From the NCBI RefSeq assembly GCF_001468225.1, contig NZ_LNRU01000003.1, forward strand, positions 372,001 through 436,000: 64,000 nucleotides of DNA, read 5' to 3'. The translations under genes were made by a program, and so were the position numbers. This document shows positions 43,340 through 54,442 of this stretch, one piece after another. A model generated the notes under the pieces. The model saw only the letters and a program-made list of their open reading frames with translations. It ran no database searches and was not told the origin of the DNA. This DNA is from Sphingopyxis sp. H053 (GTDB lineage: Bacteria > Pseudomonadota > Alphaproteobacteria > Sphingomonadales > Sphingomonadaceae). Every line of letters begins with the position of its first letter. Position 1 is the stretch's first letter.

Positions 43340-44701
43340 CTAGTCGCGCCCGAGCATCAGGTCAACGAGTTCGCCGAGGCGTTCGAAACCGGTGACCGAA
43401 ATCCCGCCGACCGCCTTCATGCCCTTGGGACCCCAGCCGCGCGAAAAACCGAGCTTCGCCGCTTCGCGCAGCCTGAGGCCGTCGTGCGAAACCTGCCGCA
43501 CGTCGCCCGACAGCGACAGCTCGCCGAATACGATTGCGTCGGCGGGCACCGGCCGCTCGCTGAATGCCGAGATCAGCGCCGCCGCGACCGCCAGATCGGC
43601 GGCGGGATCGGTGAGCCGATAGCCGCCCGCGATGTTGAGATAGACTTCGGCGGCGCCCATTTGCAGCCCGCAGCGCGCCTCCAGCACCGCGAGCACCATC
43701 GCGAGCCGCCCGCTATCCCAGCCGACAACCGCGCGGCGCGGCGTCGCGCCGCTCGCGAGCCGCACGGTCAGCGCCTGCACCTCGACGAGCACCGGGCGGG
43801 TGCCCTCGAGCGCCGGAAACACCACCGATCCCGGCACATCGCGGCTGCGGTCGGTCAGGAACAGGCTCGACGGGTTGCTGACTTCGCCCAGCCCTTCCTC
43901 GCCCATCGCGAACACCCCGATCTCGTCGGTGCCGCCAAAGCGGTTTTTCACCGCGCGCAGGATGCGATATTGATGGCTGCGCTCGCCCTCGAACGCCAGC
44001 ACCGTGTCGACCATATGCTCGAGCACGCGCGGCCCCGCGATCGTCCCGTCCTTGGTGACATGGCCGACGAGCACGATCGCGGCATCGCTGTCCTTGGCGT
44101 AGCGGATCAGTTCCTGCGCGCTCGCACGCACCTGGCTCACCGTTCCCGGCGCGCTGTCGATCAGGTCGCTGTGCATCGTCTGGATCGAATCGATCACGAC
44201 GAAATCTGCGGTCTGCTTGTCGAGCGTCGCAAGGATGTCGCGCACCGATGTCGCGCTGGCGAGCGCCACCGGCGCATCGCCGAGTCCGAGCCGCTGCGCG
44301 CGCAGCCGCACCTGCGCCGCGGCTTCCTCGCCGCTGATATAGACGACCGACTTGCCCGCCTTCGCGAGCCGCCCCGCCGCCTGCAGCAGCAGCGTCGACT
44401 TGCCGATCCCCGGATCGCCGCCGATCAGCGTCGCCGACCCCGCGACGAAACCGCCGCCGAGCGCGCGGTCGAATTCGGCAATCCCGCACAGCATGCGCTC
44501 GGGCATCTTGCTCTCGGCATCGAGCGTTTCGAGCGCGAGCGTCCGCCCGCCGCGGCTGAGGTCGTGCTTGGCCGAAAACACCGTTTCGCCAGCCTCCTCG
44601 ATCAGCGTGTTCCACTCGCCGCAATCGGCGCATTGCCCCTGCCAGCGATAGGTTGCGGAGCCGCAATTCTGGCAGACATATTGACGTTTCGCTTTGGCCA
44701 T
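43340..44701 (-). CDS. radA: DNA repair protein RadA
   Basis: This 453-residue protein has an N-terminal zinc finger ([10 protein letters not shown] and GQCADCGEW; Cys 10, 13, 24, 27). A RecA-like ATPase follows with Walker [13 protein letters not shown] and Walker [11 protein letters not shown], then the RadA-specific motif [15 protein letters not shown]. The C-terminal Lon-protease-like domain ([39 protein letters not shown]) is complete. It drives branch migration during recombination. The ATG at 44701 starts exactly at the zinc-finger extension MAKAKRQ. Confidence 0.95.
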   Translation of the reverse strand: MAKAKRQYVCQNCGSATYRWQGQCADCGEWNTLIEEAGETVFSAKHDLSRGGRTLALETLDAESKMPERMLCGIAEFDRALGGGFVAGSATLIGGDPGIGKSTLLLQAAGRLAKAGKSVVYISGEEAAAQVRLRAQRLGLGDAPVALASATSVRDILATLDKQTADFVVIDSIQTMHSDLIDSAPGTVSQVRASAQELIRYAKDSDAAIVLVGHVTKDGTIAGPRVLEHMVDTVLAFEGERSHQYRILRAVKNRFGGTDEIGVFAMGEEGLGEVSNPSSLFLTDRSRDVPGSVVFPALEGTRPVLVEVQALTVRLASGATPRRAVVGWDSGRLAMVLAVLEARCGLQMGAAEVYLNIAGGYRLTDPAADLAVAAALISAFSERPVPADAIVFGELSLSGDVRQVSHDGLRLREAAKLGFSRGWGPKGMKAVGGISVTGFERLGELVDLMLGRD

Positions 44702-44835
44702 GCGGCTCGCATAATCGGAACAAAGATGGAACGCCAGCCCTTTCCCAAACTCGTAGCGACGGTTCATTTTGTGCGCGCGTTGCTCTAGGGGAGCAGCAAC
44801 ACCCGAATCACCTTCCCACAGGAAAGCACCGCGCC

Positions 44836-45486
44836 ATGAAATTCTTCGCCGACACCGCCGAAATCGCCGATATCCAGGAGCTCGCCGCAACCGGCCTGCT
44901 CGACGGCGTCACCACCAACCCCTCGCTGATCGCCAAGTCGGGCCGCGACTTCAAGGAAGTCACGAAGGAAATCTGCGCGCTGACCACCGGCCCCGTGTCG
45001 GCCGAAGTCGTCGCGCTCGACCATGCAACGATGATGAAAGAGGCCGAGATTCTTCGCAAGATCGCGCCGAACGTCTGCATCAAGGTGCCGCTGACGATCG
45101 ACGGCCTCAAGACGTGCAAGGCGCTGACCGGCGATGGCACGATGGTCAATGTCACGCTCTGCTTCTCGGCGGCGCAGGCGCTGCTCGCCGCCAAGGCCGG
45201 CGCGACCTTCGTCTCGCCCTTTGTCGGCCGTCACGATGACAATGGCTTCGACGGGATGCAGCTCATCTCCGACATCCGGCTGATCTACGACAATTACGGC
45301 TATGAAACCGAGATCCTCGTCGCGAGCGTGCGCCACGGCATCCATGTGCTCGAAGCCGCCAAGATCGGCGCCGACGTGATGACCGCGCCGCCGTCGGTGA
45401 TCAAGGGGCTGTTCAAGCATATCCTGACCGAAAAGGGCATCGAAGGCTTCCTCGCCGACTGGGCGAAGACCGGGCAGTCGATCTGA
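44836..45486 (+). CDS. tal: Transaldolase, small FSA/TalC type
   Basis: This 216-residue Schiff-base aldolase has N-terminal [33 protein letters not shown], the active Lys in [14 protein letters not shown], and [11 protein letters not shown]. It matches the short transaldolase/fructose-6-phosphate aldolase group. In alphaproteobacteria lacking the long TalB this enzyme usually fills the pentose-phosphate role. CAGGAAAG lies about ten bases upstream of the ATG. It is monocistronic, divergent from radA. Confidence 0.92.
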   Translation: MKFFADTAEIADIQELAATGLLDGVTTNPSLIAKSGRDFKEVTKEICALTTGPVSAEVVALDHATMMKEAEILRKIAPNVCIKVPLTIDGLKTCKALTGDGTMVNVTLCFSAAQALLAAKAGATFVSPFVGRHDDNGFDGMQLISDIRLIYDNYGYETEILVASVRHGIHVLEAAKIGADVMTAPPSVIKGLFKHILTEKGIEGFLADWAKTGQSI

Positions 45487-45509
45487 GACACGCCTCACTC
45501 TCTTAGCAG

Positions 45510-45525
45510 TTGACGTAAACGTTAA
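45510..45525 (+). promoter_or_regulatory. TTGACG-N4-CGTTAA operator-like site
   Basis: TTGACG-TAAA-CGTTAA is a near-perfect dyad 37 bases before the crotonase start. A perfect version occurs at 61805-61820 before the SDR gene. It resembles operators of MerR/TetR-type regulators of acyl-CoA catabolism in proteobacteria. It could also contain the -35 of the crotonase promoter. Confidence 0.55.
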
Positions 45526-45562
45526 GTCATCGCGATACTCCCCCGAAAGGGAGAGATTCGCG

Positions 45563-46357
45563 ATGACCGACACCACCATCCTCACCGAACGCCGCGGCCA
45601 CATATTGATCGTCACGATCAACCGGCCCGAGGCGCGCAACGCGGTCAACGCCGCGGTCCATATCGGCATCGGCACCGCGCTTGAAACCGCCGAAGCCGAT
45701 CCCGAAATCCGCGCCGTCGTCATCACCGGCGCGGGCGACAAGAGCTTCTGCGCGGGCGCCGACCTGGTCGCACTCTCGCGCGGCGAAAGCCTCTATCCCG
45801 ACGATCCGGCGCAGCAGGCGTGGGGCTTTGCCGGCATGGTGTCGCACCCGATCTCGAAACCGATCATCGCCGCGGTCAATGGCTTCGCGTTCGGCGGCGG
45901 CTGCGAGATCGCGCTGATGAGCGACATCATTATCGCCGCCGACCATGCGCAATTCGGCCTGCCCGAGGTCAAGGTCGGGCTGTTCGCCGCCGCCGGTGGG
46001 GCCTTCCGGCTTGCGCAGCAGCTGCCGCGCAAGCTCGCGATGGAATATATGCTGACCGGCGATCCGATCCCCGCCGCACGCGCCACCGAGTTGGGCCTCG
46101 TCAACCATGTCGTCCCGCTCGTCGACTTGCTCCCCACCGCGATCGCGCTCGCCGAAAAGATCGCCGCCAACGCGCCGCTGTCGGTGCAGGCGTCAAAGCG
46201 CGTCGCGCTCGGCATCGACGAGGGCCGCATCGCCGCCGACGCGCCGTTCTGGGAGCATAACACGCGCGAGCGCGGCGTGCTGATGCGCAGCGAAGACGCG
46301 CGCGAGGGGCCGCTGGCCTTTGCGCAGAAGCGCAAGCCCGAGTGGAAGGCGCGCTGA
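45563..46357 (+). CDS. Crotonase/enoyl-CoA hydratase-family protein
   Basis: This 264-residue crotonase-fold enzyme has ITINRPEARNAVN-like VTINRPEARNAVNA and the oxyanion-hole segments KSFCAGADLVAL and AVNGFAFGGGCEIALMSD. The catalytic-region Glu is in FGLPEVKVGLFAAAGG, followed by KLAMEYMLTGDPIPAARATELGLV. The C-terminal RSEDAREGPLAFAQKRKPEWK is standard. It hydrates or isomerises an acyl-CoA; the substrate is unknown. GGGAGAG precedes the ATG. The thiolase-like gene follows within two bases, so the two form a fatty- or branched-acid degradation pair under the TTGACG site. Confidence 0.9.
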   Translation: MTDTTILTERRGHILIVTINRPEARNAVNAAVHIGIGTALETAEADPEIRAVVITGAGDKSFCAGADLVALSRGESLYPDDPAQQAWGFAGMVSHPISKPIIAAVNGFAFGGGCEIALMSDIIIAADHAQFGLPEVKVGLFAAAGGAFRLAQQLPRKLAMEYMLTGDPIPAARATELGLVNHVVPLVDLLPTAIALAEKIAANAPLSVQASKRVALGIDEGRIAADAPFWEHNTRERGVLMRSEDAREGPLAFAQKRKPEWKAR

Positions 46358-46359
46358 TC

Positions 46360-47862
46360 GTGACGATGACCGATCCCGAGCGCATTCCCGTCATCATCGG
46401 CGTGGGGCAGGTCAATGACCGGCCCGCGGACCCCGACGAGGGGCTCGACTCGCTCGGGCTGATGGTCGCGGCGCTAAGGCAAGCCGATGCCGATGCCGGC
46501 GGCGGCTTGCTGACCGACTTGGACAGCCTTGCGATCGTCGACCAGATCAGCTTCCACAGCCTCGGCAAGCTTCCCGAACCGCTCGCCGCCGCGATCGGCG
46601 CAACGCCCGCGATCAACTATCAGTCGGCGGCTCCGCACGGCGACACGCCCGTTCGCCTGCTCAACGAGGCCGCGAACCGCATCGGCGCAGGCGAAGTGAA
46701 ACTCGCGGCGATCGTCGGCGCCGAAGCGCTCCGCACCGCCGCAGGCCGCGCCGCGAAGGCCGCGAGCGGCGAGGACAAAAGCTATAATGCGATCCGCAAG
46801 GTCGCGACACGCCGCGAGCCGAACTACGCCCAGCTTCACGGGCTGGCGGCGCCGGTAGACGTCTATCCCCTCTACGAGAATGCGACACGCGCGGCGTGGG
46901 GCCAAAGCCTCGCCGAAGCCCAATTCGAAAGCGCCGAAATCTGGTCGCGCTTTTCCGAGGTCGCGGCCGGAAACGACGGCGCGTGGATTCGCAAACCCGC
47001 CAGCCCCGAAGACATCCTCAAGGTCGACGAGCGCAACCGCCCGATCGCCTTCCCCTATTCGAAGCTGATGGTCGCCAATTCATCGGTAAACCAGGGCGCG
47101 GGCTTCATCGTAGCGAGCCTCGCCGAAGCATGGCGCCGCGGCATCCCCGAAGACCGCCTGATCCATATCGGCATGGGCGCCGCGGCGAAGGAGCCCGCAA
47201 GCATCCTTCACCGCGACCGCTATGACGGCAGCGTCAGTATGGAGACCTCGATCAACCGCACGCTCGAACTGAACGCGATGACCGCCGCGGACTTCGATTT
47301 CGTCGAGCTTTACAGCTGCTTCCCGTGCGTCCCCAAGATGGCGCGGCGTATCCTCGGCTGGCCGTGGGACCGGCCCGCGACGGTGTTCGGCGGCCTCACC
47401 TTCGGCGGCGGGCCGATCGCGAATTATATGAGCCACGCGATCGTTTCGATGGTCGAGAAACTGCGCGAGGAAGGCCGCTATGGCTTCCTCTTCGCCAATG
47501 GCGGCTTCGCAACCGACAATCATTGCATCGTGCTGGGGAACCGGCCGATTGCGGCGGCGAGTTTTCCGCAGGACTTCGACTATCAGGCCGAGGCCGAGGC
47601 GAAGCGCGGGCCGGTGCCCGAGCTGGTGGAAGATTATGCCGGGCCGGCGACGATCGAGAGCTATACGGTGTTTTACGGCCGCGATGGCGCGCCGAAAGCG
47701 GGTGTTGTGGTGGCGCGGACGCCCGACGGAAAGCGCACGCTGGCGCATGTCGATGTGAGCGATACGACGATGCTGGCGTTCCTCACCGACGGCACGCAGG
47801 AGCCGGTCGGGACGGCGGGGCAGGTCTTCGCGCTCGAAGAAGGCTTCGGCTGGCGGGCCTAA
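46360..47862 (+). CDS. Thiolase-superfamily acetyl-CoA acetyltransferase-like protein
   Basis: This roughly 500-residue protein is of the thiolase-like group usually annotated acetyl-CoA acetyltransferase, close to SCP2-type thiolases. Features are IPVIIGVGQVNDRPADPDEG, AALRQADADAGGGLL, AVGAEA-like AIVGAEALRTAAGR, NPTTHHR-equivalent region SMETSINRTLELN, and FDFVELYSCFPCVPKMARRILG. A C-terminal OB-like extension (IESYTVFYGRDGAPKAG) resembles DUF35/MaoC-linked tails. The usual N-terminal nucleophile Cys is not obvious, so activity may be non-thiolytic. The start could be the GTG at 46360 (GGAAGG ten bases upstream) or the ATG at 46366. Confidence 0.82.
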   Translation: MTMTDPERIPVIIGVGQVNDRPADPDEGLDSLGLMVAALRQADADAGGGLLTDLDSLAIVDQISFHSLGKLPEPLAAAIGATPAINYQSAAPHGDTPVRLLNEAANRIGAGEVKLAAIVGAEALRTAAGRAAKAASGEDKSYNAIRKVATRREPNYAQLHGLAAPVDVYPLYENATRAAWGQSLAEAQFESAEIWSRFSEVAAGNDGAWIRKPASPEDILKVDERNRPIAFPYSKLMVANSSVNQGAGFIVASLAEAWRRGIPEDRLIHIGMGAAAKEPASILHRDRYDGSVSMETSINRTLELNAMTAADFDFVELYSCFPCVPKMARRILGWPWDRPATVFGGLTFGGGPIANYMSHAIVSMVEKLREEGRYGFLFANGGFATDNHCIVLGNRPIAAASFPQDFDYQAEAEAKRGPVPELVEDYAGPATIESYTVFYGRDGAPKAGVVVARTPDGKRTLAHVDVSDTTMLAFLTDGTQEPVGTAGQVFALEEGFGWRA

Positions 47863-47871
47863 GCCTCTCCC

Positions 47872-47970
47872 TTCCCATTTATGGGAGGGGTCGGGGGAGG
47901 GCCTGTTCCGGGACCGAAATGCAGGAGCGCGACATGCCCTCCCCTAGCCCCTCCCGCAAGCGGGAGGGGA
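47872..47970. repeat. GC-rich composite inverted repeat
   Basis: A cluster of hairpins lies between the convergent thiolase-like and ALDH genes. There is CCCAT-TT-ATGGG near 47876-47887. A long pairing joins GGGAGGGG/GGGGAGGGC (47883-47902) with GCCCTCCCC/CCCCTCCC (about 47936-47955). CCCCTCCCGC-AA-GCGGGAGGGG is perfect at 47948-47969. It looks like a REP-type intergenic element and probably acts as a bidirectional terminator. Confidence 0.7.
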
Positions 47971-47971
47971 A

Positions 47972-49471
47972 CTAGATTTCGAATGAAACCCCCTGGGCCA
48001 GTGGCAGCGTGTCCGAATAATTCAGCGTATTCGTCGCCCGCCGCATATAGGCCTTCCAGCTGTCGGAGCCGCTTTCACGCCCGCCGCCGGTTTCCTTCTC
48101 GCCGCCGAACGCGCCGCCGATCTCGGCGCCCGAGGTGCCGAGATTGACGTTGGTGATACCGCAGTCGCTCGCGACCAGGAACCGCTCGGCCTCGCGCATG
48201 TCGGTCGTGAAGATCGCCGACGACAGCCCCGCCGCGACATCGTTGTGCAGCTCGATCACCCCGTCCAGATCATAATAGCGCATGACATAAAGGATCGGCG
48301 CGAAGGTCTCTTCGAGCACGGGTCCGACCTGCCCCGGCATCTCGACGAGCGCCGGCTTCACGTAAAAGCTCGCACCTTCGCCGATCCGCTCGCCGCCATG
48401 GACGCCCCCGCCCGCGGCGCGCGCCGCGTCCAGCGCGTCCTGCATCATCTCATAGGCCGCGCGGTCGATCAGCGGCCCGACGAGCACCTCGCTTGTCAAC
48501 GGATTGCCCACGCCGACACTGTTGTAGGCGGCCTTCAGCTTGGTGACGAAGCCATCGTAAATGCTGTCGTGCAGGAACAATCGCCGCGTCGTCGTGCAGC
48601 GCTGTCCCGCGGTCCCCATCGCCCCGAACGCAACGCCGCGCAGCGCGAGGTCGAGGTCGGCCGACGGCGTGACGATCACGCCATTGTTGCCGCCAAGTTC
48701 GAGGATCGCGCGCGCGAACCGCTGCGCCAGCCGCGGCGCGACCGCGCGGCCCATCCGCGTCGAACCCGTCGCCGATACCAGCGCCACGCGCGTGTCGTCG
48801 ACCAGCGCCTCACCCACCTCGCGCCCGCCGATCAAGAGCTGCGCCAGTCCCTCGGGCGCATCGCCGAAGCGCGCCAGCGCGCGCTCGAAAATCGCTTGCG
48901 TCGCCAGCGCGGTCAGCGGCGTCTTTTCGGAAGGCTTCCACACGACGCTGTTGCCGCACACCAGCGCGATCGCGGCGTTCCATGCCCACACCGCGACCGG
49001 GAAATTGAACGCCGAGATCACCCCGACGACACCCAGCGGATGCCAGACCTCCATCATCCGGTGCCCCGGCCGTTCGGTTGCAATGGTCAACCCGTAAAGC
49101 TGGCGCGACAGCCCGACCGCGAAGTCGCAGATGTCGATCATTTCCTGTACCTCGCCCGCGCCCTCGGACGGAATCTTTCCCGCCTCGATCGTCACCAGCT
49201 TCGCCAGATCGTCTTTTGCCGCGCGCAATTCCTCGCCCCACAATCGAACGAGTTCGCCGCGGCGCGGGGCGGGAACATTGCGCCATGCGCGAAAGGCTGC
49301 CCTCGCTTTGTCGAGTGTCTCATCAATTGCCGCTGCATCGGCGACCCGCACCATTCCCAGCTCTTCGCCCGTCAGCGGCGTGACCGACGGCATCGAGCCT
49401 TCGGTCCACAATGCGCGGTCGACCCCCAGCCTGCCGAGGAGCCCATCAATATCCTGGCCCAATTGAACCAT
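47972..49471 (-). CDS. ALDH7-type aldehyde dehydrogenase
   Basis: This roughly 499-residue NAD-dependent dehydrogenase resembles L-aminoadipate-semialdehyde/piperidine-6-carboxylate dehydrogenases. Visible are [46 protein letters not shown], the Glu in [12 protein letters not shown], the catalytic Cys in [12 protein letters not shown], and the family-specific [28 protein letters not shown]. The likely function is lysine degradation or osmolyte-linked aldehyde oxidation. I used the ATG at 49471 because AAGGGACAG lies just upstream; the frame also has ATGs at 49474 and 49486. It is divergent from acs. Confidence 0.9.
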   Translation of the reverse strand: MVQLGQDIDGLLGRLGVDRALWTEGSMPSVTPLTGEELGMVRVADAAAIDETLDKARAAFRAWRNVPAPRRGELVRLWGEELRAAKDDLAKLVTIEAGKIPSEGAGEVQEMIDICDFAVGLSRQLYGLTIATERPGHRMMEVWHPLGVVGVISAFNFPVAVWAWNAAIALVCGNSVVWKPSEKTPLTALATQAIFERALARFGDAPEGLAQLLIGGREVGEALVDDTRVALVSATGSTRMGRAVAPRLAQRFARAILELGGNNGVIVTPSADLDLALRGVAFGAMGTAGQRCTTTRRLFLHDSIYDGFVTKLKAAYNSVGVGNPLTSEVLVGPLIDRAAYEMMQDALDAARAAGGGVHGGERIGEGASFYVKPALVEMPGQVGPVLEETFAPILYVMRYYDLDGVIELHNDVAAGLSSAIFTTDMREAERFLVASDCGITNVNLGTSGAEIGGAFGGEKETGGGRESGSDSWKAYMRRATNTLNYSDTLPLAQGVSFEI

Positions 49472-49568
49472 CATCTGTCCCTTCATTGGGCCGACACGCC
49501 CTTGCAGTTTGTGGCTCGCGGGTTATCGCAGCGGGCGAACAATGCAAACCCGAATGGGAGAGTCGTCC

Positions 49569-51533
<1,965 letters not shown>

Positions 51534-51546
51534 CCTCAATCGGGAT

Positions 51547-51607
51547 CCCGGACTTGATCCGGGATCCATTGCGACGGCGCGTCCTTGGACCCCGGATCAA
51601 GTCCGGG
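51547..51607. repeat. Sphingomonad-type palindromic repeat, copy 1
   Basis: CCCGGACTTGATCCGGG (51547-51563) is mirrored exactly by CCCGGATCAAGTCCGGG (51591-51607), so the transcript would fold into a 17-bp stem. It separates acs from the convergent serine hydrolase gene. The same arms recur at 62730-62790. The element is probably a dispersed REP-like sequence and a 3' end/terminator. Confidence 0.88.
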
Positions 51608-51624
51608 GTGACGAGAAAGTCGGA

Positions 51625-52812
51625 CTATTTCGCCAGCGCCTCGCACAGGCGATCGGTCGCGAGCGCGATGCGCGATTCCGCCGTTTTGCGATTGGCCGCA
51701 CTATTCTCGACCCCGCGCGTTTCGGTGTTGAACGCCAGCAGGCTGCCGACGCGCTGGTCGGGACAGAGGCTCAGATAGGCGCGAAAGCCGTTCTGGTCGC
51801 CATTATGTCCGACGAACCGCACCCCCGCACCGCGGTCGATAAAGAAGGACAGCCCGCTCTGCGTCGTCTTCGTCATACGCCCCTGCGTGAAATCCTCGCC
51901 CGCCGCGATTTGCGGCGCCCACATTTCCTCGAGCGAAGACCGTTTCAGCACCAGATCATAGTCGACTTGGCGCGCCGGATCGCCGAGCAGGAACGCCGCA
52001 TATTTCGCCATGTCGGGCATCGGCGCATTGAGCCCGCCATTCGACACCGTCACCCCGGTATCGACATCGAACGGCGCGGCGACGCGCCGGCCGTCGCGAA
52101 TATAGTAACTGTGCGACCGGTGCGGCAGCAGATGCGGCGGGGTGCGATCGAAATAACTGGCATGCATGCCCAGCGGCTTCAGGATATATTTGTCGACATA
52201 GACTTCATAATCCTCGCCCGACAGCCGCTCGATGACCTGACCCAGATAGACGATGCCCGGATTGGAGTAGCCGAAGCGCGTGCCGGGTTTGAACTCGACC
52301 TGCGTATACGGCAGCATCGCCACGAGCTGCGCCCAGCCCTTCGGCTCGAACGGCTGCCAGTCATGATCGCGCCACGGCCAGGTGCCGCTGCGAAAGCCCG
52401 CGCTGTGGCTCATCAGCTGGCGCAGCGTGATCGCGCCCGTGTCGCCATAGGGATTGTGGACGGCCGCCAGTTCGGGCACATAGCGGGTGATCGGATCGTC
52501 GAGCGACAGCAGCCCACGATCGCGCAATTGCATGATCGCGATCCCGGTCATCGTCTTGGTGATCGATGCCCAATGATAGATGGTGTCGGCATCGACGGGG
52601 ACATGCGCGTCGGCATCCTGCTCGCCCAGATGGTCGGCAACGACGGTCCGGCCGTCACGTACAACGTAGAAACTGCTTCCCGCGATCTTCGCCCGGCCGG
52701 CTTCGCTGCGGTGCAGCTCGCTAAAATCGCCAAGCGCCGCGTCGAAGCGCGACTCTTCGGCCGCCGCCGGATTGGCTATCAGAACAAGTGCGGCAGCAAT
52801 CCAGCGCGACAT
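51625..52812 (-). CDS. Serine hydrolase, class C beta-lactamase/penicillin-binding fold
   Basis: This 395-residue exported protein has a signal peptide (ending PAAAEE) and the SxxK motif SITK (Ser83, Lys86) in YHWASITKTMTGIA. The YxN motif is in RFGYSNPGIVYLG and the third motif is GHNGD, replacing the KTG of true beta-lactamases. DDPITRYVPEL and LRQLMSHSAGF are typical of the S12 esterase/peptidase family. It is more likely an esterase or D-amino-acid peptidase than a resistance enzyme. It lies 48 bases downstream of the Anbu gene in the same direction and may ride on its transcript. Confidence 0.87.
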   Translation of the reverse strand: MSRWIAAALVLIANPAAAEESRFDAALGDFSELHRSEAGRAKIAGSSFYVVRDGRTVVADHLGEQDADAHVPVDADTIYHWASITKTMTGIAIMQLRDRGLLSLDDPITRYVPELAAVHNPYGDTGAITLRQLMSHSAGFRSGTWPWRDHDWQPFEPKGWAQLVAMLPYTQVEFKPGTRFGYSNPGIVYLGQVIERLSGEDYEVYVDKYILKPLGMHASYFDRTPPHLLPHRSHSYYIRDGRRVAAPFDVDTGVTVSNGGLNAPMPDMAKYAAFLLGDPARQVDYDLVLKRSSLEEMWAPQIAAGEDFTQGRMTKTTQSGLSFFIDRGAGVRFVGHNGDQNGFRAYLSLCPDQRVGSLLAFNTETRGVENSAANRKTAESRIALATDRLCEALAK

Positions 52813-52860
52813 GGCGATCCCTCCTGTTCAACCACGAAAGGGGACGGTGGCCGAAGGCGG

Positions 52861-53592
52861 TCAGAAATGGAAGTCGGGAAGCTCCGCGAGCGCGATGCCC
52901 AATGCCTCGGCCCAGCCGTCGGCGACGCTTTCGAAATAGGGGTCGTTGCGCTCGAACCGCCGTTCGCGCACCGTGGCAAAATCGTCGCGCTCATGGACGC
53001 GAAGGTCAATCGGCAGGTCGACGCCGGCATTGGCGCGGATCGTCGAATCGAACGAGACGCAAAGCAGCTTCACCGAATCCTCGAACGACATCGCCGGGTC
53101 GTACGAGCGCACGATGATCGGCCGCCCATATTTGGTCTCGCCGATCTGGAAGAACGGATTATCCTCGCCCGCCTCGATGAAATTGCCTTCGGGATAGATG
53201 AGGAAAAGCCGCGGTTCGGACCCCTTGATCTGCCCGCCGACGATCAGCGAGGCGCGGAAGAGCGATTCCGCCGCGGGCCCTTCGTCGCTGTGGCGCATCA
53301 CGATGTTGCGCAGCGTCTCGCCGACGATCGTCGCGACCGCGAACATCGACGGCGCGGCGAGGATCGAAGGTTGGCGTTCCTCGGGCGCCTTGGTGCGCTC
53401 GTCGAGCAGGCTCACCACGGCCTGCGTCGTCGCGAGGTTGCCCGCCGACATCAATGTGATCACGCGCTCGCCGGGCACGTGCCAGCTGCGCATCTTGCGG
53501 ACCTGCGAAATGTCGTCGACACCCGCGTTGGTGCGGGTGTCCGACATGAACACCAGTCCCTTGTTCAAACGCATGCCAACGCAATAAGTCAT
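52861..53592 (-). CDS. anbu: Anbu proteasome-like peptidase
   Basis: This 243-residue protein belongs to the Anbu (ancestral beta subunit) group of N-terminal-nucleophile hydrolases. MTYCVGMRLNKGLVFMSDTR gives Thr2 as N-terminal nucleophile after Met removal and the Asp in SDTRTNAG. A Lys follows in ISQVRKMRSWHV, the proteasome-type triad. ITLMSAGNLATTQAVVSLL and FLIYPEGNFIEAGEDNPFFQIGE are Anbu-specific. Anbu proteins form open helical ring assemblies in structural work; substrates remain unknown. The ATG at 53592 lies 46 bases after the transglutaminase gene. It is the last member of the conserved four-gene cluster. Confidence 0.92.
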   Translation of the reverse strand: MTYCVGMRLNKGLVFMSDTRTNAGVDDISQVRKMRSWHVPGERVITLMSAGNLATTQAVVSLLDERTKAPEERQPSILAAPSMFAVATIVGETLRNIVMRHSDEGPAAESLFRASLIVGGQIKGSEPRLFLIYPEGNFIEAGEDNPFFQIGETKYGRPIIVRSYDPAMSFEDSVKLLCVSFDSTIRANAGVDLPIDLRVHERDDFATVRERRFERNDPYFESVADGWAEALGIALAELPDFHF

Positions 53593-53638
53593 CGAATCCC
53601 GTTTTCCCCGCCCGGAAAGTCCTGATCGTCCGGCCCGC

Positions 53639-54442
53639 TTATTGCTGGACCTGCAATTGAACAACCAGATTTTCCTGCGCCGCACCATAGCGCATGCCGC
53701 GAACCGGGGCAGCGTCGCGGTAATCGAGCCCCGTCGCGACGCGAATATAGCGCTGGTCGGGCGAATGGCCGTTGCTGACGTCGAAGCCGATCCATCCGAT
53801 ATGCTCGAAATGCGCCTCGGCCCATGCGTGCGTCGCATCCTGATGCGTGCGGTCGTTCATCATCAGATAGCCCGACACGTAACGCGCCGGATGGCCAAGG
53901 TGGCGCATCGCGGCGATGAAGATATGCGCATGGTCCTGGCACACCCCGCCCTCGCTGCCGAGCGCCTGTTCGGCGGTCGTCTCGGCATCGGTAAAGCCGA
54001 TCCGGTACGCCAGCCGGTCGATGATCAGCGCCGACAGCGCATGCGCGCGCTCGATATCATTGCTGTAGTCGCGGCCGAGCTGTGCGGTCAGCGCGCGGAC
54101 GTGCCGCCCCGCGCGCGTCAGCGGCGTGGGTCGCAGAAAGGTCCACAGCGGCATCGCGCCGCGATGCTGCCCGATCACGCCGTCCCAGGTTTCCAGCTCG
54201 ACCTCGCCATGACAGCGGATGACCATCTCGCTCGCCCCGCCCTGCACCGCAATCAGGTTGACGCCGTTGCCGTGGTGGTCGGTGTAGTGCAGTTGCTGCG
54301 CGCCGCCCTCGACCTCGATCGTCCAGCCATGGACACGCTGCTGCCCCGGCCGGTCCTTCGGCGTGAGTTTCAGCTGCTGCAGTGCATAGCTGACCGGCGC
54401 ATCATATTGATAACGGGTGGTATGTTCGACGCGCAGTTTCAT
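53639..54442 (-). CDS. Transglutaminase-like cysteine peptidase of the Anbu cluster
   Basis: This 267-residue protein has the bacterial transglutaminase N-terminal beta domain (MKLRVEHTTRYQYDAPVSYALQ-type start, KLTPKDRPGQ). A papain-like core follows with catalytic Cys in GSEGGVCQDHAHIFIAAMRHLG, His in DATHAWAEAHF and Asp in WIGFDVSNGHSPD. No signal peptide, so it is cytoplasmic. In this conserved context it is thought to act on a peptide or amide bond made by the ATP-grasp partner. It overlaps the alpha-E gene by four bases. Confidence 0.92.
   Translation of the reverse strand: MKLRVEHTTRYQYDAPVSYALQQLKLTPKDRPGQQRVHGWTIEVEGGAQQLHYTDHHGNGVNLIAVQGGASEMVIRCHGEVELETWDGVIGQHRGAMPLWTFLRPTPLTRAGRHVRALTAQLGRDYSNDIERAHALSALIIDRLAYRIGFTDAETTAEQALGSEGGVCQDHAHIFIAAMRHLGHPARYVSGYLMMNDRTHQDATHAWAEAHFEHIGWIGFDVSNGHSPDQRYIRVATGLDYRDAAPVRGMRYGAAQENLVVQLQVQQ

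Noticed and set aside
51625-52812. Class C beta-lactamase resistance gene
   Set aside because: The KTG motif is replaced by HNG, and other features fit the broad S12 esterase/peptidase family.
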